From Heterodera schachtii (taxonomy: Eukaryota; Nematoda; Chromadorea; Rhabditida; Heteroderidae), in assembly GCA_023374025.1 (NCBI GenBank), contig SIJG01000097.1:186196-250195 (forward strand): a stretch of 64,000 nucleotides of DNA, read 5' to 3'. This document shows, piece by piece, positions 44,737-55,262 of the stretch (position 1 is its first letter; the number at the start of each line of letters is the position of its first letter). The position numbers and the translations under genes are program-made. A model generated the notes under the pieces. The model did no database searches and was not told the origin of the DNA. It saw nothing but the letters and a program-made list of their open reading frames with translations.

Positions 44737-47700
44737 TAAAAATTGCAGATTTTGAATTATTTTTGATCGTTCGAGTTTTTAAATAGAACTGAAATAATTT
44801 TTGCTTATAAAAAATTTTTTAAGTTTAAATTTTTACTGTTACACAATATAAATTATTGACTAATATATATTTTTATATATTTATCTCAATAAAAATTTGT
44901 ATTAATTTTGTTACTTTTATAAATAGATGTGTCATTTTACACTCCTAAATTTGAGGCTTTTAATTGCCTGTTTTTAGGTTTTTAAGATCTAAGACGTACA
45001 TATTCTTGAAAAAACTTTTTTTTTAATTTGTAATTGTTGATTTCAAATTTTAAAGTATTTTCAATTTTTGTTTTTACTCTTTTTCGTTAAAAATATTTTT
45101 TGGGTTATTTAATGCTTTTTTCTATCCCATAATAAATAAAATTAATAGGAATATGAATTTAGTAGTTTTTTTTCAAATCTACGCATTTTACTATTTATTT
45201 ATTTTTTCAAAAGCGTTATTATTTATTACATTAAATTTTCATACATTAATTTAAAATTTATTTGTTAAAACTCTAATAATTTTTTTATTAAATTTCATCA
45301 TATAAACATTTGTAAATTTGTTTAATATTTCTTGTAGAAAAAAATAATTCCAAATAATATTTGTTTTATTTTTTAGTCTGAATTATTTTTAATTTTTATA
45401 ATTAGAAAATATATTTATAAAGAATATATAATTTTATGAATTTATTATATTCCTTATGTAATGTATTTGAAAATTATTTTTTTTACAAATATTCGTTGAA
45501 TTTTGATATGTTAAATTAATATTTTAATTCATTAACTATTTGTACAATAATATTTTAATAAATTAATTATTGTCAGTTTTTAAAAAGGTTTTATTTTTAT
45601 GAAATGCTTAATATTACTTCATAATAAGTTTTTGAATTATATAAAAACAAACAAAAAACAAGAAATAATGAATTTAAAATTAATCATAACAAATATATAA
45701 AGTGCTATTAAAATGACTTAATTATTATTTTTTTTTACATTATGATATATATTTTAAAATATTTTTTCACCAAAATAAATAATAATAGATACAGAGAACT
45801 TATAATAACATAATCAATGTTAATAATTTGGAAGTAATTTTTGTTTATGGCATTTTAAATTAATGAACAATAAATTAGAAAGTAACCTTTGCTAATATCA
45901 TTATTAATTTTTTTTTATGGCTTCAGAACACGAAGAATTGACCCGATTTATTTGGCAAGGTGGATGAAGTTATTATCTGTAAACTAAAATTTTTTACAAA
46001 TTTTTCATATAAAATAATAAACTGATAAATTTATTTTTTATTTCTAAATCTTTATTAATTATAAATGTGCCATTTAATTTTAAATATTCAAGTGTTTATT
46101 GCATATTGTTGACATTCTAAAAATTCTTCTTACAAAACTTAATTTTATATATATAAAATAAAAATTAAATAGTTACATATATGTATATTTTCAATATGGT
46201 AAAGTTAAGAATTAAATTAATACAATCCGATTGCAAAAAATATTATTTGAGCCTCTAAATAAAAATGAAAAAGACATGCATAACCCAAAATGTAGTTGTG
46301 CAATCTGCAAGAACTTAATTAAATAATTAATTCTTAATATTTTAATCCATGATGGAATTTAGTGTAATAACAATAAATTGATTTTTATTTTTTTAGTATA
46401 TTATTGAGCTATACTCATAATAATGTATTTAGACATTTTTTAAGCAAAAAATAATACATAATTAAAGGCAAAACGAGATAACGATGAAAATTTTTAATTG
46501 GATAAACTTAAAAAGTGACAAAACCATAAAAATATTTATTTAATAAAAATATTTTTATTAATCAGATCAACATTTCAAAAAAAAAATACTTCGATTTATA
46601 TTTATTAACGCTTATTGCTGAAATAATTAATAGTAAATTAAACTAAATATTATGAGATACGAATAAAGTTTGAATTGAGTAAATCTAATTGAAAATTATA
46701 AATTAATAAAAACTCAAAATTTGATTTTTTGAGCACGACGTTCTGATTTAGCAAGATTTTCAGATGACACTCATAATTATAACTCCATCTTTTTCCCCAC
46801 ATCTTCTATTTTTCAGTTTTAGTTTTTAGTGAAAAGTTGGTTAAAAATTTATATTGAAAATTTTTATTAACCAGAAAAGCGAAACCGAAAATTTATGAAT
46901 TTATATAGTTTTTAAATTGATAAAACTGACTAAATAAATTTTATAAGTAATTAATAAAAGATCGTTTGGAGATTTATTTTATTTCTGTCGCACATTTCTT
47001 ACAAAAAAATAAATAATTAAGTGTTATATATTTTAAAATCATTTTTATTTATTTATAAAAACAAATAAAAAACATTAATTCAATTTATTGCAATAGAAAT
47101 TTTTTGGATCATTTAGCTTAAATTTCAAATTTTGTAATTATAATAAATGCTAAATTAGTTTGTATTAAAAATTAATTCCATTTTTAAAACTTTTCTCACT
47201 GTTTTTCAACCATCAACCATTTCGCCAGCGTTAAATGTACAATTAAATATTTAATGTAAATAGAAATTCATTTAAAATTTTTGGGCTCGACTATCGCTGT
47301 ATTAAAAGGTATTAAGGATCAGATAAAAATATTTGTTTATCTACAGCGTTAATTTTAAACAATTTTATTTAGTAATAGTTATAATTTTTTATCACAAATA
47401 AAATTTATATTATGATCATTTATTTTTTTTTTAAATTTTAAACATACATTTTATATTTGCAATTCGTTCAATACATTGTTTTGTCTTTTTCAATATTTAA
47501 TTATAAATCTAATTTTTCAATTTTAATTTATTTTATATTTTATTTTTCGTTATTTATTTTTGCCCGAAGATTTTATAATTTTGAAAATCTTTGTTCAACT
47601 GAATTAAAATTACATATAATGGTAATAGTGTTGATTGAAATTCTATATATTTTAATATGTATTTTTGTTTCAGGCATATTATTAGCCTTTCATTTTATGT

Positions 47701-48160
47701 AAATTTATCGTTGCTTAATCTATTTTATAGATTGTTCTTGTTTCGTTGTGTGGTATGAGGTGAAAGGGTTCTATAGTAACAAATTTGCTTTTTTTTTTAG
47801 TTTCTCAGTTGCTTCAAATTAAATACAAATTAAATCAATTAATTTATTTTTATTTATAGATTATTGATTCAATTAGCACATTAAATTTTATTTTGTTAAT
47901 CAAAAAAATATAATAACAAGTCAATTTTCTCAAAATGTCAAAAAATTCTGACCGTATAAAGTAATAAATTTTAATGAATATATCGAAATTATCGAAGGTG
48001 CCTATTTATTTGATTGTCCAAAAACCTAAGCTTTAATTATTAAAAATTAAATAATTTTGAATTTAATAAAATTCGATTGTTTCTTTTAAATAGAAAATTT
48101 TTGAATTTATTTGAAAATTAACCGGCTTCCAAAACTATAAAATTGACATTTTTTAGGATA
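44737..48160. other. AT-rich intergenic stretch
   Basis: No gene can be supported. The open frame at 47457-47702 is a hydrophobic A/T-run product. Confidence 0.55.
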
Positions 48161-48162
48161 GA

Positions 48163-48340
48163 ATTTACCTGCCAAAACGGGCCATTTTTTTCAATTTTCT
48201 AACGGCGCGCCTTTCTGCAACACCGAAACCCCTTCTTCAAAGACACTTAGCCCCGCCCTAATCGGAAGGAGCGCTCCTTCCCGCTGATTGGTTGAGCCAA
48301 TGACACCTTACTGTACTTTGGACTAATATATAAATAAATA
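48163..48340 (-). promoter_or_regulatory. Promoter-like GC island with possible first exon on the minus strand
   Basis: Within about 180 bp of GC-richer DNA, the minus strand shows in order: ATTGG and CCAAT boxes (48301-48297 and 48291-48287), a perfect 18-bp palindrome GGAAGGAGCGCTCCTTCC (48264-48281), a GC box GGGCGGGGC (48258-48250), and then an ATG at 48185. That ATG opens MARFG and meets a good donor AG/GTAAAT at 48168. This is the layout of a compact metazoan promoter with a first coding exon of 17 bases. I find no second exon in the AT-rich DNA to the left, so the gene is not proven. On the plus strand a TATATAAATA box also lies at 48327, but no frame follows. Confidence 0.35.
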
Positions 48341-50762
48341 ATGAATTTATAATTGCTAAATTAATTTTTATGTAACTGAGTAATATTTTGTTATTTTATT
48401 TATTTTTTTAATATTTTTTATATAAATGTTTATCTGTGATTTATGTTTCACTTTAAAATTTTGTTTAATCAACTTGTGCAGCGAACATAGACAAGGTCGC
48501 GGGTTCCACTGCCAATTTTAATTCTTTTTATTGATTAAAAGTTTAAATTTTATGATTATAAAATTACAATAAATTGTTAAATTAATATTTTACCATGTAT
48601 ATTATCTTCTCGAATTTTTTAATACTATATAATATTAATTTTTTATTAAATATATTTCTTTGCATTTTTAATAAATTTTATAAATATTGAAATAATAATT
48701 CATATTGTTATTTAAATTCAATAAAACTATTTCTATAAAATAAAATACAATGTGTATAAATAAAATATTAAATTATTTTTAAATAACAGTTTTTGATGTT
48801 AGTAGTTATCAGTAAAAATATCTGTTGCAAAACTTTTAATTTTTTAATTATATTTTTCTATAATGCTATATTATTTAATTACTAATTTTTTTAAATGCTC
48901 AATTAAAAAAATAAAAATTAGAAAAAATGAAAAATCTATGAATTGATCTCAGATGCAAGCAGATAAACAAGAAATTTAAGTCTTATGAAGCTAATTATTT
49001 TTATATGAAGAAAAAGTTTGTTGCTAAAATTGTTTTCAAATTAATTATGAATGAAATTTCAAATTCTAGAATTAATGCATATTTTCATTTAGACATTAGA
49101 AGTTTATTAATTAAATGTATTAGCTAATTTAATATTTATTTATTTGTTATTTATTTATTTATTTATTACTTTAACTTTTTATATTAAAACTAGGTCAAAA
49201 TTTCCATTTATTTTTTTGTTTTTAAAATATTAATTTATGACGGTTTTAGACAAAGTACATGTAAATACAATTCATAGAAATAGCAATTTATTAATTATAT
49301 ATTTAAAAAGTTAGTTGATTGTTTTTTAGTTTTTATATTTTTATAAATTTTAAGTTATTTAATAAATAAAAAAAATTTAATTAAATGATTGTTTATGAAT
49401 TAAATCGTAGCTAAATTTATTTAAACTATTATTTAATTTTTTTTCATGTTCTGTTCCCGCGGATTTGCAAAAAAAAATTGCTTAGCAATTTATATATGAA
49501 TTTTTATGTTTTGTTACTAATTTATTTAGTAATTAGCAAAAATAAATTAAAATTCGTTCTATTAATTAAATAAAATTTTATAATTATAATTTATTTTATT
49601 TTATCTTTTTACTCTTTTTTAAATTTCAAACAGTTTTTATGTCTGATTAAATTAATATTAATGGAAAAGTCTTTTTTTAATATAAAATATGGCTTAGTCT
49701 TTCGTTTTTTTACAATTTTAATCTCATGTTCACGGATTCTTTTTTTAAACACATTTAAATGGTAAGCCTTTTTAATTCTTTTTTATGTTTAATATTATAC
49801 TGACTAATTATTGTATAGCATTTTTTTTAAATCGGCAAAGCTAAATTTTTTTGTCATGCTTTGTATTTAAATTGCAATAATAAATTAATAAATATTTAAA
49901 ACCTCATATTTTATAATATTATTTTCAAATCATTTTGTACAAGAAAAAAACTATTATTGTACTATTCATATTTTTTTATTAACTACTTGAATGAATTTAA
50001 TGTGTTTGTATTCGTAATTTAATTAATAATTAGCAAATTTGGTTTTCGGGGGTCGGGTAGGGGAGCAACCCTAATTATAACTGTCTAATTTAAATCAAAG
50101 AATCAAAAATTTTTAATTTTTAAATATTGATTGTATTAATTTATTTTCGAACATAATTTTTATTTCATTTTTAATTATTTTTATATGAATTTATTATTTA
50201 TTAAAAATTTTTATTTTATCAAATTTAGATGAATTGTTTTTACTGTACATAAATTTTTTTGTCATTTAATTTAATGTCATATTCGAATGAATCATTCAGC
50301 AATCAGTGCAATACATATATTTGGTTAAAATCAGCAAATCAAAAAACAAAATAATTTCTGGTAATTTCCAGGCTCTAGAAAATACCTAATTTACATATTT
50401 TCAAATGTATTTAGTTAATCATTTACAGCAATTTTCATAATAATTATAAAAAAAATTTCGCAGATTTAATGAGACCGCTGAACATGAATCTGGCAGAATT
50501 ATGACAAATCTCAAACCCGAACTCAAACAAAAAGACAAAAACTCAAATTTTTAAAATTTTGTTTTCTTTTAAAATTAGTTAAAGATTCGGAATTTGTGGA
50601 TGATCAGTGGTGACCCCTAAAAACCTTTCGGGATTTGTAATAATTGAAACGCAAATTTATTTTTAATAAATTTGGCCTTCATTAACCAATTTTTTACTGA
50701 ATTTTATTAATAATCTCTACAGAAAAGGCAAAAATTCGAATTGAATTGATGGTTTAATTTAC
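48341..50762. other. AT-rich intergenic stretch
   Basis: No gene seen. A short coding-like run at about 50458-50556 (RFNETAEHESGRIMTNLKPE, plus strand, no start, possible TTTCGCAG acceptor) may be an exon relic. Confidence 0.5.
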
Positions 50763-50949
50763 TTTTTTAAATTTTATAATTAAGAATCAAGAAGAAAATA
50801 AATAAAAAAATAAAAACTATAAAATTTATTCATTTTTAAATTTTGGTTTTATATTATTTATTATTTTTTTTTTATTTTTTTATTTGATTAATAAAGAAAG
50901 TAAATTTTTTATATGAAAAGAAGTGAAAAAAAAAATTAACAAATTAAAA
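50763..50949. repeat. Direct repeat, copy A
   Basis: About 185 bp starting TTTTTTAAATTTTATAATTA is repeated at 51205-51395 in the same orientation with roughly 90% identity, including AAGAATCA(A/G)GAAGAAAAT and TTTATTTGATTAATAAAGAA. The copies are 255 bp apart. Segmental duplication or the ends of an unrecognised element. Confidence 0.8.
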
Positions 50950-51054
50950 TATGATAAATTATTAATTAATAAAATAATCTGAAGTTATTCGTGAGAAATA
51001 ATAAAATATTTGAAAATTTAGCATTGAATTCAATTAATAATTAATCATTATCGT

Positions 51055-51126
51055 ATGACCGACTTCGTGTATACTGGTTCGGGCCAAAGTTTGTTGTATT
51101 TTATTGAGTGTTGCGTTCCGAAATAA
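51055..51126 (+). CDS. Possible 23-residue small ORF between two direct repeats
   Basis: ATG at 51055 opens MTDFVYTGSGQSLLYFIECC and ends at TAA 51124-51126. Codon use (ACC, GAC, TTC, GTG, TCG, GGC) differs from the A/T-run background. No family is recognised; it may be an exon relic. Confidence 0.2.
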   Translation: MTDFVYTGSGQSLLYFIECCVPK

Positions 51127-51204
51127 TTAAATTTTTATTTTTATTTATATAATTTTATTTAAAAATAATAATGTTTTTGTCTCATTTTCTTAAATCACAT
51201 TTGC

Positions 51205-51395
51205 TTTTTTAAATTTTTTAATTAAGAATCAGGAAGAAAATAAATAAAAAAATAAATACTATAAAATTTATTCATTTTTAAATTTTAGTTTTATATTATT
51301 TATTTTTATTTTTTTAAATTCTTTTATTTGATTAATAAAGAAAGTAAATTTTTTATATAAAACGAATATGAAAAAAAATTAAAATATAAAATATA
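51205..51395. repeat. Direct repeat, copy B
   Basis: Second copy of the repeat at 50763-50949. It differs by a few substitutions and by length changes in T runs. Confidence 0.8.
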
Positions 51396-51607
51396 ATATT
51401 TACCTTTTAAATAATTTAGAAAATTTTGCTTAAAATATAAATATTTCGGTATTTTTTTAGGTGTATTTGTATATCAAATACAAATATTGCATTATTTTTT
51501 GTAAATGAATTAATTTCTGCGTATTTTTTAATGAATTGACCTTAATTTGATTAGTTCATTAAATTTAAATTTATATGACTTCATTAGCATTTTTCACACA
51601 TTTCACG

Positions 51608-51721
51608 ATGTATAGGTTGTTTATTCGGAAAAGTGAAGTAGGAGGCATTTATTATTTTTTTATTTTGTTTATCTTCTTTGATACCATAATTCTCTTTTTT
51701 CATTTTATTTTTCTAAAATGA
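51608..51721 (+). CDS. Possible 37-residue membrane peptide ORF
   Basis: ATG 51608 opens MYRLFIRKSEVGGIYYFF, followed by about 18 hydrophobic residues. The first 13 codons look coding-like; the rest could be a product of T runs. No family recognised. Confidence 0.15.
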   Translation: MYRLFIRKSEVGGIYYFFILFIFFDTIILFFHFIFLK

Positions 51722-51726
51722 AAAAA

Positions 51727-52941
51727 ATATTAAATGATTTTATTGTATCATAAAGCCTTGGTCTTTTTATTATATTAGTTACGAATTGTTACATTTCTTT
51801 TATTTTTTTTTTATAAATTTGCTTTATTTTGGTTATATTAATTAATTCCATATTTTTCATGATGAGATTCACTGACTTCGGAAGTTCATCATGGCACATA
51901 CTTTAGCAATAAAACTTTTTTTTACTCAAATATGTTTATTTAATTATTATCTATTTTTATAATAATTCTTATTTATTTACTTGTTACAATTTATTTGTAT
52001 TTAAATATCCAAGATAATCATTAAATATTTTAAAATTATGGATGATTTTTAAATTTATCATTTTCCGGACAGTGCCAAGCCATACTGCCGGATCTTTTTT
52101 TATAGTCAATATTAAATTATGTGTTTTTTTGTCTTATAAGAATGAAACAAACAAACATAGTATATAAATAAATAAATCAAAATTAAAGTTAATGATAATA
52201 AACACATGAAATTTTATAAAGCTAAAAAAATTATTTTTATGTAAAAAATAAAACAATACAATTTATTCATTAATACTCAATTTTAATTAAATTTTCTTTT
52301 TTTTATATCAATAGAAATATTAATTCAAAATTTTAAAATGGAATTTTTTTATAAAACTAACATATATTAAATAAATGGTATAAAGAAAAATTATGACAAT
52401 GTAAATCATGTATTTTTATAAAAAGTACTCTATAACTGGAAATAAAATTTTCTACAATTATTATCAAAATTTTATGAATAATTTAAATTATTAAAATTAG
52501 ATTCGCTTTATTGTTTTTGGATGTTTTTTAAAATTAATAATAAAAACTAAGTATTATTGACAAACAGAAATACATAAAAGCCAACTATCTTAAACATAAA
52601 CATAATTTTGCTAACGTTTGTTGAACAACTTAAATAAAAAATATATAAAAAACAATAATAAATAGCTAAAAAGAGATTATCAAATAGAATATTTTTGTAT
52701 ATAACTAATAAATTTACAAAATAAGAAATAAGAAAATTTATTTAAAATAGAAATTTACTAAAATTTATTATTTTAATTCTACTTTTTTTACCGATTTAAA
52801 TTAAAATATTTTCTAATTGTCCTTTTATGTGAATTTCTTTTTATAAAATACTTTATTTTTTTTAATTTAATAAAGAAGTAAATTTAAAATTTAAATTTAA
52901 ATTATTTAGCGTTTTGTTTCATTTTTTCAAATTTTGAGGGG
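51727..52941. other. AT-rich intergenic stretch
   Basis: No gene seen. Two short coding-like islets, at about 51862-51905 and 52065-52105, have no partners. Confidence 0.5.
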
Positions 52942-52949
52942 GTGGGTAG

Positions 52950-53863
52950 CAGGGATGTTGCAAGTTTCGCTTTTCGCCTTTTCGCTTTTTAGCTTTTTTT
53001 GAGCGTTTTGCTTTCGCTTTTTGCTTTTTGGCTAAAAAGCGAAAAAAAGTACACCCCTAAAGATTGGGTTTTTAAAATAAACAATGGTATTTTAATGGGA
53101 AAAAAGCAAAAAATTTAAACAAAATTTTGAATTTTTTAACTTTCACCAAATTTTTATAAAATAAAATAAAATTTGCTATTAACTATTCATGCCAGCTTAT
53201 GCCTATCGGCATCCCCATGTCCAAAAATTCGTAAATCTTATTAAAAAAAAATTCTCTCAAAATCGCAAAAACCTATCATTTTTAAAGTAATGTGAAAAGC
53301 AAATCTGAATTTCTAATTAATTCTTTAGTTCAAAAAAATTAATTATTTGAAATAATTGAACAAAATTTGTTTAAAAATTTTCATTAATTTAATTTAGCTT
53401 TTTCTATTTTATAAAATAAATAAAAAGAAAAAATTTAATTTTTACTATTTTCACTTGAAATAAATTAAATTTTGAATTAAATTTTTTTGAATTTTTAAAA
53501 TTTCCCTGTTGGTCCCGTTCCCCGGTTCATCCAAAAATCGAGGTCCCGGTCCCGGCTTTGGCAAGATTTCCCGGTCCCGTACAACTCTAATTAATTCAAT
53601 ACAAAAAATAAATAAATAAAAAAAGCAAATAAAATCATAATTATGAAAAATTAATATTTTTAAGCAAAAATGCTACATAGAAAGCTTTTTGACTATATGG
53701 CATAAGAAAAAAATTTAACCTCTTTCAAATTCATCTAATTTTTGAAAAAAAAAATTTCGCCTTTCGCTTTTCGCTTTTTTTTGGGCATTTCGCTTTTGCC
53801 TTTTCGCTTTTTATTTTGGTTTCGCTTTTTTCGCTTTGCATTTTTCTCTTTGCAACATCCCTG
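52950..53863. mobile_element. hAT-type non-autonomous element with GCTTTTCGC phrase repeats
   Basis: 914 bp bounded by an exact 8-bp target duplication GTGGGTAG (52942-52949 and 53864-53871), the size made by hAT transposases. The ends are CAGGGATGTTGCAA(G) and its inverse TTTGCAACATCCCTG. About 80-100 bp next to each end are filled with degenerate copies of CGCTTTT/CTTTTCGC or the reverse. The middle is AT-rich and holds a second phrase-repeat patch (53505-53590, copies of GGTCCCGGT), perhaps a nested insertion ending in GTCCCGTACAACTCTA. No transposase frame. Autonomous hAT elements such as Ac carry short subterminal repeats that bind transposase; the phrase array may do the same. Confidence 0.9.
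53505..53590. repeat. GGTCCCGGT phrase-repeat patch inside the hAT-type element
   Basis: CCCTGTTGGTCCCGTTCCCC starts a patch with five or more copies of GTCCCG or CCCGGT, ending GTACAACTCTA. The phrase differs from the host element's own, which suggests a nested element of the same style. Confidence 0.6.
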
Positions 53864-53876
53864 GTGGGTAGGGCTA

Positions 53877-54175
53877 AGCCGTTAAGCGCCGCCGGGAAAA
53901 ATTTTGAAAATTTAAGTCAAATTTGTTAACATATTTTGTAGAAAAATTGTCTAATTTTGTGATTATAAGCAATTTTTAAGAAAATAAAACATTTTTATGG
54001 CCCGGCTGTGTTGATAGGCTCCGTCGGGAAAAAAAAATTTTTTTTTTTTTAGATTAGCTTGTTTTGATAGATTTTTGTCCAAATAATGACCAATTTTGGG
54101 TCAAACATTAAAATTTCTAGATATAATATTGACATTATACCATAAAATTTCAAAATTATGAGTAAGTTTAAGAAA
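53877..54175. repeat. Dispersed repeat with GC-rich cores (copy 3)
   Basis: It contains GTTAAGCGCCGCCGGG near 53880 and CCCGGCTGTGTTGATAGGCT at 54001. The part from 54060 to 54170 is similar to the reverse complement of 22430-22500 (shared AATATTGACATTATA and TGAGTAAGTTTA-type strings). Non-coding repeat family. Confidence 0.6.
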
Positions 54176-54416
54176 TTATAACAAAATTAGGCCACAATTA
54201 TGTTTAAGTTTGCGTATTTTTATTTTCCTTAATTTTTTGAGAATAAATTTCTTTCAATAAATTAAATTCAAGTGAACTTGAATTTATTAATTTTATATTG
54301 ATTATTTATTTAAGCATTTTGATAAATTTCTCGTTGAGATATGGTATTATTCTTTCTGGTTGGTGGCGTTTAAAATTTGTAAATATTTAATTAATACTCT
54401 ATATTGATTAATTAAG

Positions 54417-54719
54417 GGTGATGGGACGTTAGTCAAAAACCATCAAATGGAAAATTTTTGACAGAAAATTATTCATAATTTGGCCTAAGATGAACCAAAT
54501 TTTAAAATCTTAATATTTTTCGATAGCTCTAAGGGTTTTCTATTATCTTTCAAAATTTCAAAAAAATTCATTAAGTTACAAAAAAGTTATGACCTGAGAA
54601 GCTCAGAAAATCAAGTTTTTTTAACATTTTTGGCCATAACTTTATATCAAAAAATCTCTTCATTTGATGGTTTTTGACTAATGCCCATTTTGATGGTTTT
54701 TGACTAACGTCACAGCACT
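54417..54719. mobile_element. 303-bp terminal-inverted-repeat element with 9-bp target duplication
   Basis: Flanked by TTAATTAAG on both sides (54408-54416 and 54720-54728). The ends GGTGATGGGACGTTAG and (inverted) AGTGCTGTGACGTTAG match at 13 of 16 bases, after which both read TCAAAAACCATCAAA. The right arm repeats GATGGTTTTTGACTAA twice. A 9-bp duplication is typical of Mutator-like elements, but this superfamily call rests on the duplication length only. There is no coding frame. Confidence 0.75.
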
Positions 54720-54914
54720 TTAATTAAGTAAGAGTTCTTTTATCATTATTTTGGTTAATTTATTATAAATTATTAAGTTATTTCCTATCATTTTTATATT
54801 AAAAAAATTGATAACAAAATCTTCAACCATAAGAATTTAAATTATTTATTTTGTTGAATAAAGATCAATTAGTTATCAATGTTTAATTTTTTGTTTATTA
54901 TAAAATTATTTCAT

Positions 54915-55000
54915 ATAGTTTTTAACTGTTCGAATAATGGCGCCCACTCCATAAAACGCGTCAGTTGTAATCTCACCATTTTTAATAATAATTTAATTGT
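54915..55000 (+). repeat. Paralogous islet, copy 1 (partner at 60010-60085)
   Basis: CTGTTCGAATAATGGCGCCC...ACTCCAT aligns with CTGTTAGAATCATGGCCGCT...ACTCCAT at 60014, and both continue with a CAATCTC/TAATCTC segment and TTTAATAATAATT. Here the frame from the ATG stops after five codons (ACT CCA TAA); the partner is open. Confidence 0.55.
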
Positions 55001-55163
55001 GAATAAGGTAAAATTGTTAAATTACTTTATATTTCCTTTATTAAATTATTACACTGTTTCTTATCATTAAAATTGAAAAATGATTTATATTTAATTATTT
55101 ATAACAAAAAATTTAAAAACATATAATTTTTTAACCATTTTAAATTTAAAAAAAAGTGTTATA

Positions 55164-55262
55164 ATGAAGCATCAATTAATTTTTCTTGGTTGGAAGGACC
55201 GAATGCAAGAGTATAAATCAGATCATTTATTACATTCTTTCCATAGACCCCATAAGAATTAG
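55164..55262 (+). CDS. Possible 32-residue small ORF
   Basis: ATG at 55164 opens MKHQLIFLGWKDRMQEYKSD and ends at TAG 55260-55262. From residue 8 to the end the content is polar and coding-like, which is unusual in this desert. It lies downstream of the islet at 54915. Function unknown; could be an exon. Confidence 0.2.
   Translation: MKHQLIFLGWKDRMQEYKSDHLLHSFHRPHKN

Noticed and set aside
47457..47702. 81-codon hydrophobic frame
   Set aside because: No ATG at the proposed start, and composition is what A/T runs produce by chance.
48475..48520. GGTCGCGGGTTCCACTGCC, similar to a tRNA or SINE B box
   Set aside because: No A box at the right distance and no cloverleaf; the similarity is limited to a few bases.
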